Source of the DNA: Myxococcaceae bacterium
GTDB taxonomy: Bacteria > Myxococcota > Myxococcia > Myxococcales > Myxococcaceae
Direction: 5' to 3'
Assembly (NCBI GenBank): GCA_019694575.1
Contig: JAIBBR010000019.1
Location: 1 to 51,110 of the forward strand
DNA length: 51,110 nucleotides
Part shown: positions 7,912-15,739 of the stretch, in pieces
Position numbering within the stretch: the stretch's first letter is position 1
How the letters are laid out: each line of letters begins with the position of its first letter
The notes under the pieces: model-generated
What the model saw: only the letters and a program-made list of their open reading frames with translations
What the model was told of the DNA's origin: nothing
The model's database searches: none
Position numbers and translations under genes: made by a program

Positions 7912-9447
7912 CTAACCGTTGACCCATTTTTCGATGCGCCGCCGGGTAATTTTTGCCTGCTCACGGGCCGCGTTTTCAATTTCAACCGCGCGCTCGTTCT
8001 GCAACCGGCGCTCGAGAATCGCCAGCACCTGCTCGCCTGACTTACCGCTCGCGAAACAAATGAAAATGAAGCCGAACTTCGACAGATATTGCTCGTTGGC
8101 TTTGCGCAGCCCCTCGAGAATCGCCTCTTGGCTGTGTTGAATGCTTTGCTGCTCGGCTTTTGACCAATGGCTTGACTGCTCGGTTTGCGCTTTGCCTTTG
8201 GCCGCGTCGCCCAGCCGGGGGTGCGCCGCATACGCGGTGAGCCACTCGCCTTCATCGAGCTCCCACCACGTCGATTGCGCCGTGGCGAAGAGCGCGCGCA
8301 ATGAATCGAATGGCCGCGCCGCCACCAACCGGTCAGCGAACGAAAAAGAGCCACAGAAGCCAAGCAACACCTCACGCGCCGCGTCGGCCGACAGCTGATT
8401 CAAGCGAACCAACTTCGCCGCTTCGTCATCGGTGTCGACGGCATGCCCCCACAGACGCAAACGGTTCACGCCTCCATGCGGAAAAATGTGCACCTTCAAA
8501 TGCGTCGCCGTCACTGGGCGCTCGGGCGTTAGTGCATGCCGGCGGTGCTGCACCAGCGGCGCGTCGATGAGTACGGCCCACCCTTCGTCGGTAGAAAATT
8601 TCGCGGTGAGCGCCTTCGGTTTCAGCTTCGACGCGTCGAGCGCGAGAATCGTGGTTGCCTGGGGCGCGTTGCCCTTGAAAAAATGCGTGTCGAGCTCCAC
8701 CTGGTCAACCACGCCCCGCCGACCGAGCTCAATCACCGCCCAATCAGAACCGGGGGTGCGCCTGCGCTTTGTTTCCCACCCGTCGCCCATATTCACACCG
8801 CGCCCCGGGAGCAGCAGGTTCGAAGCAGGCCCAAAAAACGTGTCACTCACCGCCACCACTTTGCCGCCGTTTTCTACCGCGCCCAAGTCGACCGACGCCT
8901 CACGCCAGAACGTGCGCGCGAGGGGAACCACCGTGCCGTACACCCGCAGCCGTGCCACGCCGCCGTCGGGAAAAATGTGCAACCGCACGTGGGTGATGCG
9001 CGACGAAGGGCCGGTGCGCGTCACCACATTGGGAAAATCAGGTTTCACCGCGGTCTTGGGCAACAGTTCTACCCAGGCTTGCGACGCCAGCAGCGATTCC
9101 ACCGAAGCGTCGTCGTCAGCTTCGATGCCTTCGAGCGAAATTTCGGTGGGAGCGTTGCCCTTGAAGTGCGTGGTATCGACGAGCGCTCCGTGCACTTGCC
9201 CCGGCACGCCCAAGCGCACGACGCAAAAATCATGGCCGGGCGAGCGGCGCCGCTGCGATTCCCACCCGTCCATCCACTTGCCTTTGTCGGTGTACTTGCC
9301 CTCGAGCCATTGGGGCGCGCCCGGCTTGAGCAGGTTCTCTTTCTCGGCGAAGTAATCGTCAGTGGCGTAGAGCGCGAAGGCGCCCAACGAATCGGCGCAG
9401 AGATCAACCAGCCCGTTGAAAACTTCAGGAACCGCTGACAACCCCAT
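7912..9447 (-). CDS. alc-uraD: Allantoicase-OHCU decarboxylase fusion
   Basis: This is a 511-residue two-enzyme protein. Residues about 1-338 are allantoicase, built as two similar halves: DGWESQRRRSPGHDF...HFKGNAP...HIFPDGGVARLRVYG and DGWETKRRRTPGSDW...HFFKGNAP...HIFPHGGVNRLRLWG. Residues about 347-511 are OHCU decarboxylase (UraD), with AAHPRLGD (His409), SKAEQQSIQHSQE and NEQYLSKFGFIFICFASG. UraD makes (S)-allantoin; allantoicase later splits allantoate into ureidoglycolate and urea. The two steps are separated by allantoinase, so the fusion does not join consecutive steps. The frame stays open 125 codons further upstream, but that part lies inside allB; the ATG at 9447, 8 bases after the allB stop, gives a clean allantoicase N-terminus. 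Confidence 0.93.
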   Translation of the reverse strand: MGLSAVPEVFNGLVDLCADSLGAFALYATDDYFAEKENLLKPGAPQWLEGKYTDKGKWMDGWESQRRRSPGHDFCVVRLGVPGQVHGALVDTTHFKGNAPTEISLEGIEADDDASVESLLASQAWVELLPKTAVKPDFPNVVTRTGPSSRITHVRLHIFPDGGVARLRVYGTVVPLARTFWREASVDLGAVENGGKVVAVSDTFFGPASNLLLPGRGVNMGDGWETKRRRTPGSDWAVIELGRRGVVDQVELDTHFFKGNAPQATTILALDASKLKPKALTAKFSTDEGWAVLIDAPLVQHRRHALTPERPVTATHLKVHIFPHGGVNRLRLWGHAVDTDDEAAKLVRLNQLSADAAREVLLGFCGSFSFADRLVAARPFDSLRALFATAQSTWWELDEGEWLTAYAAHPRLGDAAKGKAQTEQSSHWSKAEQQSIQHSQEAILEGLRKANEQYLSKFGFIFICFASGKSGEQVLAILERRLQNERAVEIENAAREQAKITRRRIEKWVNG

Positions 9448-9455
9448 GGTGCGCG

Positions 9456-10835
9456 TTACCTCCCCGCGTGAAGCCATTGTCCCACGGGAGTGGGAGCCAC
9501 TCCCGCGTCTTTCGAATAGGCGATGCGACCCATCACCACCGTTTTCTCCACCACGCCTTGCAAAGAAAGCCCAGCGTATGGCGTCAGCTGGTGACGGTGT
9601 CGAATTGTTTCGGGTTTCACCGTGACGTGGGCCTTTTCGTCCCAAATCACCAGGTCGGCGTCGTAGCCCGGCCCTATTTTGCCTTTGCGTGTCGACAGAC
9701 CGGCAAGCTGGGCGGGGGCTTCTGAATTCCAACGAAACAGCGTGGCCACGTCGAGCTTGCGCGCTTGGCACAAGGTCCACAGGGCCGAAAGCCCGAGCTG
9801 CAGTGAAGAAATACCGCCCCACGCGCCCATGAAGTCACCTGCTTCGAGACGTTTCAGCGCCGGGGTACACGGAGAATGGTCTGACACCACCATGCTGATG
9901 ACACCGCGCTCCAAGCCACGCCACAACTGCTCACGGTTTTCACGGTTGCGAATCGGCGGCGCGCATTTGTACTGCGTCGCGCCCTCACCAATGTCTTCGG
10001 CGGCGAAGGTCAAATAGTGCAGGCAGGTTTCGGCGGTAATGGGCACGCCGTCGGCTTGCGCGGCTTCGAGGAGCGGCAAAGCGGAAGCGCTAGAGAGGTG
10101 CACGATGTGACAGCGGGTGTGGTGTTTGCGCGCAAGCTCAATGACCAGCGCAATCGCTTCGTCTTCGGCCGCATTGGGCCGAGAGCGCAAATACGTGTCG
10201 TAGCGGCGGGGGTCAGCCGCTCTGCCGCGCAGCACCGCTTCTGCCGCTTCGAGCGGCCCTGGCACTTCGGCGTGCACCAAGAGCGTCATGTCTAACGCAC
10301 GCAGCTGCGGCATCGCCTCGTCGAGCTCGGCCCGGCCCACGTGAGGAAATTCGTCGACCCCTGACGGGCACAGAAAACACTTCGCTCCCGAAATGCCGAA
10401 GTCGCGCAGGCCTTGGAGCTCACTGGTGTTGCCAGGCACCACGCCGCCCCAGAACGCCACGTTGACGTGCAGTTGCCCACGCAGTGACGCCCGTTTGACT
10501 TCGGCCGCGGCGGCGGTGACGGTGGCGGGTATGCAGTTGAGCGGCATGTCCACCACGGTGGTGATGCCGCCGGCCGCCGCGGCTTGGGTGGCGCTCGAGA
10601 AGCCTTCCCACTCGGTGCGGCCTGGCTCGTTGATGTGCACGTGCGAATCGACGATGCCGCTTGTCAAAAGCAAGTCGCCCACGTCGAGCACTCCAGCAGT
10701 GGGCAACGGCGCGTCGTACGGCCGCACGCTTTCGATGAGGCCGTTTTTCAGCCACACCGTCGCGGCGTCGAGTTGGCCGCGCAGCAGCACCCGGCGGCTG
10801 CGAATGACCCTGGGCGCTTCGAAAGGCCCCGTCAC
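9456..10835 (-). CDS. allB: Allantoinase
   Basis: Allantoinase opens the allantoin ring to give allantoate. The 459-residue protein is an amidohydrolase with the expected metal site: DSHVHINEPGRTEWEGF (His65, His67), a Lys152 in GAKCFLCPSG that fits the carboxylated bridging lysine, His188 in LLVHAE, His246 in IVHLSS and Asp319 in VSDHSP. The GRTEWEGF and WGGISSLQLGLSAL segments point to allantoinase rather than dihydroorotase or hydantoinase. Its ATG overlaps the puuD stop by four bases (ATGA), and the fusion gene starts 8 bases after its own stop. The substrate comes from the UraD half of that fusion. Confidence 0.95.
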   Translation of the reverse strand: MTGPFEAPRVIRSRRVLLRGQLDAATVWLKNGLIESVRPYDAPLPTAGVLDVGDLLLTSGIVDSHVHINEPGRTEWEGFSSATQAAAAGGITTVVDMPLNCIPATVTAAAAEVKRASLRGQLHVNVAFWGGVVPGNTSELQGLRDFGISGAKCFLCPSGVDEFPHVGRAELDEAMPQLRALDMTLLVHAEVPGPLEAAEAVLRGRAADPRRYDTYLRSRPNAAEDEAIALVIELARKHHTRCHIVHLSSASALPLLEAAQADGVPITAETCLHYLTFAAEDIGEGATQYKCAPPIRNRENREQLWRGLERGVISMVVSDHSPCTPALKRLEAGDFMGAWGGISSLQLGLSALWTLCQARKLDVATLFRWNSEAPAQLAGLSTRKGKIGPGYDADLVIWDEKAHVTVKPETIRHRHQLTPYAGLSLQGVVEKTVVMGRIAYSKDAGVAPTPVGQWLHAGR

Positions 10836-12361
10836 GGGCGTTTGAACCCGCGAACGATTTTCACCAGCGCGTCGAGCACCAACGGCTTCTCTTTCAAATC
10901 AGGTGAAGGAGGCATGAGGGCGCTTTTTCCCACTGCCGGCCCACCTTCGAGAACGATTTTTCGAATCTCGTCGTCGGTGGTCTTCGCCTGCCACGCGGCG
11001 TCGGTGTAGTCGCGCGGCTGGGTGGGCAAGGCAGCAGCTGACGGGCCTTTGCCGTCTCCCGCGGCGCCGTGGCAGGTGACGCACACGTTTTGAAAACGGT
11101 TCTTCGCTTCTTCCTCCGGTGTCAGGGCCGCGGCAGGCCCCGCCCCCACCACCGAAGCCCCATGCGCGAACCACGAACCCAACTTCGTGCGCTCGTCGTC
11201 GGTGATACCCGTCAAATTGCCGAGCGGCATGGTCTTCGTTTCCACCGTGCGCACAAAAATGCGGTCAGCATGCTTGGCGATGTTGCCGGGTGAATCGAGC
11301 AGCACGCCGTTGGGCGCCATCGGAAACATCGGGTGCGTGGGGTGCGCTGAATGGCACGTCACACAGCGCGCCTGAATGATGGTGTGCGCGTCGTCGAAGC
11401 TCACCTTTTCTAAATTCGCGTACGCCGCCGAAGCGGGAGCCGCCACCGCTTGAGGCCGCGTCATCACCATTACCCCGAGGAGCGGGCCGAGCAATGTCAC
11501 GTAAGCAATCGGGTGCGACTTCGAGCGGTAATTCATCACGTACTTCAGGCTCACGCCGACCACCGCCACCAGCCCCAGCACCAGCCAATTGAGCGAATGC
11601 CCGTACAAGCTGGGAAAGTGGTTTGACAGCATGGTGAAGAGCACCGGCAGCGTCAGGTAATGGTTGTGAATCGAGCGGCCCTTGGCGCGCAGGCCGTGGC
11701 TTACGTCTACCTTTTGACCCGCTTCAGTCGCGGCGAGCATTTTGCGCTGACCGGGAATAATCACGCTAAAGACGCTGAACGCCATCACCGAGCCCAACGT
11801 GGCGCCGACCTGCAAAAACGCCGCGCGCCCACTAAAGAGGTGCGTGTACAGGTATGCCAGGCCCAGCACCGCGAAGAAGCCGACCGCGGCGAACGCTTTG
11901 GGGTTGCGTGCCAAAGGGGTGCGCCAGAGCGCGGCATAAACGCCGTAAGCCATGGGCAACGAGAGCACGCTCAAAGCGATGGCCAGCGTGGGGCTAATGT
12001 CAGCAACTGACGTGTCGACGAGGTAAGCCTGCGCATTCAAGTAGTAGACGATAATCAGCAGCAGCGTGCCGGTTATCCACGTGGTGTAACTTTCCCATTT
12101 GAACCAATAGAGCGTCGCCGGCAGCTCATGCTTCGCCAGTGATTTGCGCTTGATGACTTCGTAAAAGCCGCCGCTGTGGGTCATCCACAATTCGCCACCC
12201 ACGTCGCCTTCACGCGGCTTCGTAGGCGCGGTGAGGTGGCTGTCCAACCACATGAAAAGAAATGAATCGCCAATCCACATGATGGCGGCGACGACATGCA
12301 CCCAGCGCACCAGCAGGTTGGCCCACTCTTGAATAAAGGGGAGCATCGGCACAGCGCTCAT
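10832..12361 (-). CDS. puuD: Membrane urate hydroxylase PuuD with two cytochrome c domains
   Basis: PuuD oxidises urate to 5-hydroxyisourate at the cytoplasmic membrane and passes the electrons to cytochrome c. Residues about 1-300 form the multi-span PuuD (DUF989) membrane domain, starting with HVVAAIMWIGDSFLFMWLDS. A cytochrome c domain follows with CVTCH at 333-337 and the family pattern THPMFPMAPNGV...TMPLGNLTG (Met378). A second cytochrome c domain comes after it, with CVTCH at 427-431 and a likely Met483 ligand (ALMPPSPDL). Described PuuD proteins, as I recall them, are near 400-420 residues with one haem domain, so the extra haem is notable. It is the first gene of the operon; no good ribosome binding site precedes the ATG. 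Confidence 0.93.
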   Translation of the reverse strand: MSAVPMLPFIQEWANLLVRWVHVVAAIMWIGDSFLFMWLDSHLTAPTKPREGDVGGELWMTHSGGFYEVIKRKSLAKHELPATLYWFKWESYTTWITGTLLLIIVYYLNAQAYLVDTSVADISPTLAIALSVLSLPMAYGVYAALWRTPLARNPKAFAAVGFFAVLGLAYLYTHLFSGRAAFLQVGATLGSVMAFSVFSVIIPGQRKMLAATEAGQKVDVSHGLRAKGRSIHNHYLTLPVLFTMLSNHFPSLYGHSLNWLVLGLVAVVGVSLKYVMNYRSKSHPIAYVTLLGPLLGVMVMTRPQAVAAPASAAYANLEKVSFDDAHTIIQARCVTCHSAHPTHPMFPMAPNGVLLDSPGNIAKHADRIFVRTVETKTMPLGNLTGITDDERTKLGSWFAHGASVVGAGPAAALTPEEEAKNRFQNVCVTCHGAAGDGKGPSAAALPTQPRDYTDAAWQAKTTDDEIRKIVLEGGPAVGKSALMPPSPDLKEKPLVLDALVKIVRGFKRP

Positions 12362-12509
12362 AGAGAAAGGGGGCTGGCTTTACAAATGCTCATCACCCCT
12401 TGCCGGTAACCGGTGCGCGTTTGCCAGGAGTTGAGAGCTTAAGGGGCCACGCGGTTGCACCTTCGTCTCTGACAGCCCTAAGCGCGCCTTCAACGGGAGC
12501 GACAAGACA
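12362..12509. promoter_or_regulatory. Divergent promoter region between puuD and the tri-haem cytochrome gene
   Basis: This 148-bp gap separates two genes read away from each other and so should hold the promoters of both the urate operon and the tri-haem cytochrome gene. It contains a small perfect palindrome, CCGGT-A-ACCGG (12403-12413), a possible operator site. I could not pick out convincing -35/-10 boxes by eye. No purine regulator gene is in the window. Confidence 0.35.
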
Positions 12510-14330
12510 ATGCGTACAGTGACGGTTTACGTGACAGTGGCGTTGGTTTCGTGGGGCTGTGGGTCGACGGTGAAGCCGGTCGACGGTGGAGTACCCTTGA
12601 ATGACAAAGTCGCCGCCGGCCAACAGGCTGTCAAAACCCGAGGTTGCGCCCAATGCCATGCGGGCGCCAACGAGGTGCTTTCGGGCAACCGCGGTGCAAG
12701 CAACCTCACGCCTGACGCCACAGGGTTGTCTGAGTGGACCGAAGCCGATATCAGCAACGCGCTGCGCAGCGGTGTTTCACGCGAAGGCGAGACCTTGTGC
12801 GAACGCATGCCGCGCTACACCGACATGCCCGACGCCGAAGCCTCGGCCATCGCCGCTTTTTTGAAGTCACTCGCTCCGGTGAAAAACACCGTCGAGCCAG
12901 ACGCCATGTGCAAGCCGTCAGACAACAACCGCATTGCGCACGGTGCCTTTTTGGTGAAGCAGCTGGGCTGCGGCAACTGCCACTCGGCCGACTTGGGCGG
13001 CCAAACAAAGCCCTTGCCCGATACGCAGGTCTACGCCTCGAACTTGACGCCTGACATGGCGACGGGCTTGGGCAGTTGGACACCTGAGCAAATCATCGGC
13101 GCGGTTCGCGACGGCATCGACGACGAAGGTGAAATGTTGTGCGACCGCATGCCTCGTTTCGAACTGACCGACGACGGCGCGAAGGGCCTGGCGGCGTTCT
13201 TGAAGAGCCTGCCGCCCATTGCCCGCGAAATTCCTGAATCGACCTGCGGCAATGATTCAAACAACGCGGCCCAGGTTGCAGCGGGCAAACAACTGGCGAC
13301 TGACTTGAATTGCACGCGCTGCCACGGCGCCGACTTGTCAGGCAACGCCATGGGCCTGCGCAACAAGCCGATTTACCCGTCGAACCTCACTCCTGACAAA
13401 GGCACCGGCCTTGGCGAGTGGACCGATGAGCAAATCATCACCGCGATTCGCACCGGCGTCGACGACGAAGCCGAAATGCTGTGCAGCACCATGCCCCGCT
13501 TTACGTCGCTGACCGACGACAACGTGAAGGCCATTGTCGCGTTTTTGAAGAGCGTACCGGCGGTCTCGAAAGAAATTCCCGCCAGCACCTGCGAAGCGGT
13601 GGACGACGGGGGCATGGTGACACCTCCTTTCGATGCCGGCATGACTGAAGACGCGGGCACTGTCGACGCGGGCGTTTTTGACGCGGGTGTCTTTGATGCA
13701 GGCGTTGTCGACGGAGGCACGGTGACACCTCCCCTCGACGGTGGCTTCTCGATGTGTACCGGTGACAACGTGGTCATCAGCCAAATTTACGGAGCGGGTG
13801 GGAACACCGGCGCGGTCTTTTCTGCCGACTATGTCGAGTTGCACAACCGCTCGATGCAGGCGGTCGACGTGAGCGGCTGGGCGCTGCAATACGCGTCGAG
13901 CGGTGGCTCGGGATGGAGCAACAACGTCGGCCAGCTTTCGGTGATGGTGATTCAGCCCGGTGCGTACGTGTTGGTGGCGGTGGGAGGCCACGGCGCCAAC
14001 GGAGGCCCATTGCCCATGGGGGCGGTGACGTTGTCACGGTCTATCGACATCGCCTCGTCATCGGGAAAAATCGCGCTCACCCGCGACGCCACGCCGCTGA
14101 CGGGCACCTGCCCACAGAACACCGCCATCGTCGACTTCGTCGGCTACGGCTCGGCCAATTGCAGCATGGGCTCAGCGCCGGCTCCCCAATTGTCGACGAA
14201 GCTGGCCGCGGTGCGCATGGGTAGCGGGGCGAACACGGCGTGCGTGCAAACCCAGGTCAATGGCAACGACTTCGAAGCGCAACTGCCGCAGCCGCACATG
14301 GGCGCGCCGAATATTTGTCTGTGTCCGTAA
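12510..14330 (+). CDS. Secreted tri-haem cytochrome c with C-terminal lamin-tail domain
   Basis: The 606-residue protein starts with a hydrophobic N-terminal segment ending at a Cys (ALVSWGC, an imperfect lipobox), so it is exported. Three cytochrome c domains of about 110 residues follow, with CAQCH (46-50), CGNCH (154-158) and CTRCH (268-272). Each carries SNLTPD...TGLG.WT and a MPR(Y/F) segment whose Met (100, 214, 328) fits the sixth haem ligand. The three units are clear tandem duplicates. After a linker of DAG repeats (374-405) comes a lamin-tail domain (about 418-606; VVISQIYGAGG...VELHNRSMQAVDVSGWALQY). The partner is unknown; it could pass electrons at the cell surface. It is transcribed away from puuD, which also needs a cytochrome c acceptor, but no functional link is shown. 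Confidence 0.8.
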   Translation: MRTVTVYVTVALVSWGCGSTVKPVDGGVPLNDKVAAGQQAVKTRGCAQCHAGANEVLSGNRGASNLTPDATGLSEWTEADISNALRSGVSREGETLCERMPRYTDMPDAEASAIAAFLKSLAPVKNTVEPDAMCKPSDNNRIAHGAFLVKQLGCGNCHSADLGGQTKPLPDTQVYASNLTPDMATGLGSWTPEQIIGAVRDGIDDEGEMLCDRMPRFELTDDGAKGLAAFLKSLPPIAREIPESTCGNDSNNAAQVAAGKQLATDLNCTRCHGADLSGNAMGLRNKPIYPSNLTPDKGTGLGEWTDEQIITAIRTGVDDEAEMLCSTMPRFTSLTDDNVKAIVAFLKSVPAVSKEIPASTCEAVDDGGMVTPPFDAGMTEDAGTVDAGVFDAGVFDAGVVDGGTVTPPLDGGFSMCTGDNVVISQIYGAGGNTGAVFSADYVELHNRSMQAVDVSGWALQYASSGGSGWSNNVGQLSVMVIQPGAYVLVAVGGHGANGGPLPMGAVTLSRSIDIASSSGKIALTRDATPLTGTCPQNTAIVDFVGYGSANCSMGSAPAPQLSTKLAAVRMGSGANTACVQTQVNGNDFEAQLPQPHMGAPNICLCP

Positions 14331-14367
14331 CACTGCGCTTTCGGAGCGTCGTCAGCTGACAGGTCGG

Positions 14368-15603
14368 TCAACCCTTGCCAAAGAAACGCTTGATGGCGTC
14401 GGCCTTGGCGAGCGCGTCTTTCTTACCCAGCGCAATCAGCTTCGCAGCGAACGTACCGTCAAAGAGCAGGTACGAAGCCAAGTCTGCTTCCCACGTGGCG
14501 TGGGCGTCGGCGGCGCGCGCCAGCAGCCATTCATAGAAACGGCCCATTTTCCAAAAACCGGCGTGGGCCCGCAGGTAATCACCCGCCAGCACGCCAATGT
14601 TCTCTGACGGCTCGAAAACCAGCGTGTCGATTTTTCGGTACGGCATACCCCGCGATTCGACGAGCACCTGCTCGATGCGCCGCAACTCTTCGGGGCTGAC
14701 CGCGTTTTCGAGCACCGCCATCAAGCGGTTGAACCGCTCTAAAATCTGCAAGTCGTAAGTCACGGGGTCTAACAGCAGCGCGTTGAAAAGTTTGCCGAGC
14801 AGAAAAACCAAGTTCGGGTAGGCGTCGAAGGCATAGCCTTGGTCTTCAACCGTCGTCGCCCGCACCGGCAAATCGTGCCGCAGCGTAATCACCACCAAGC
14901 GCTCAGCACCGGCCCGAATGGCCGCGGCGATGGGAGTGTTGAAGCGCAAGCCACCGTCGACGTAGTACGTGTGGCCTACGCGGCGCGCGGGGAAGAGCAG
15001 CGGTATCGCCGCCGAAGCGAGCACGTGCTCCATTTCAATGCGCTCGGCGCGCGCTTGCCGTCGCGGGTGGTTGGTCGCTTTGAAAATGTGCCCCGGCGCC
15101 ATTTCGGCAAAGAGCGTGGTCACTCCTGTACCAATGTGCAGCGCGGCGATGACGTAGCCCAGCACCAAACCGTCGTCGATGTTCTGGTGCAAGCGGCCCC
15201 AGTCAATGGCATGCCGAACCACGTCTTCCAGCCCGCGCACGTCGAGCAAAGAACGGCCAAAGTGTTCAGCCAAGTCTTGGCTGCCTTTTCGCCGGCGCAA
15301 AAAAGTAAACGCACCTTGCCAACCCATCAAACTTTTCAAATCGACCCGCAAATGCTTGCTCAACTCAAATTGGGTCCACACGTCGACCAGACGCTGCGCA
15401 GACATGTCGCCTCGGTGGGCATTGGCCACCAGAAATGCGCCGTTAATCGCCCCCACCGACGTGCCCGACACCACGCTGAACAAAGCCGGCTCATCTGCCT
15501 GTGCGCCGAGCACTTCGGTGATACCGGCGACGACACCCGCTTCATAAGCGCCCCGCGCGCCGCCACCGGACAAAACAATGCCAATAGGTGGACGCAAGCT
15601 CAT
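14368..15603 (-). CDS. Patatin-like phospholipase
   Basis: Patatin-type lipid acyl hydrolases use a Ser-Asp dyad. Taking the ATG at 15603 (protein begins MSLRPPIGIVLSGGGARG), all parts of the site are present: the oxyanion loop GGGARGAYEAG (13-23), the nucleophile elbow GTSVG with Ser49, and DGG with Asp216. This gives a 411-residue protein; a longer frame starting at 15660 adds an unlikely N-terminus. There is no signal peptide. It converges on the tri-haem cytochrome gene and stands alone. Substrate is not deducible; bacterial homologues range from phospholipases to secreted effectors. Confidence 0.88.
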   Translation of the reverse strand: MSLRPPIGIVLSGGGARGAYEAGVVAGITEVLGAQADEPALFSVVSGTSVGAINGAFLVANAHRGDMSAQRLVDVWTQFELSKHLRVDLKSLMGWQGAFTFLRRRKGSQDLAEHFGRSLLDVRGLEDVVRHAIDWGRLHQNIDDGLVLGYVIAALHIGTGVTTLFAEMAPGHIFKATNHPRRQARAERIEMEHVLASAAIPLLFPARRVGHTYYVDGGLRFNTPIAAAIRAGAERLVVITLRHDLPVRATTVEDQGYAFDAYPNLVFLLGKLFNALLLDPVTYDLQILERFNRLMAVLENAVSPEELRRIEQVLVESRGMPYRKIDTLVFEPSENIGVLAGDYLRAHAGFWKMGRFYEWLLARAADAHATWEADLASYLLFDGTFAAKLIALGKKDALAKADAIKRFFGKG

Positions 15604-15739
15604 CAGAAAGACAACATACGCGTGGGGCTCCAACCGGCAACAAAGACTTCTGTCTGACAATTCTGTACGCGTTCATCGTTCACAGTCCTACCTGCCCCTC
15701 CTTGTCAGCGTTTGGTGAGCTGTTAAATCAGGGGGCCTC

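Noticed and set aside
7132..8040. Long plus-strand open frames over the urate operon (also 8432-9355)
   Set aside because: Both run antisense to strongly supported allA, uraH and alc-uraD genes, and the amino acid make-up (Arg/His rich) is that of high-GC shadow frames.
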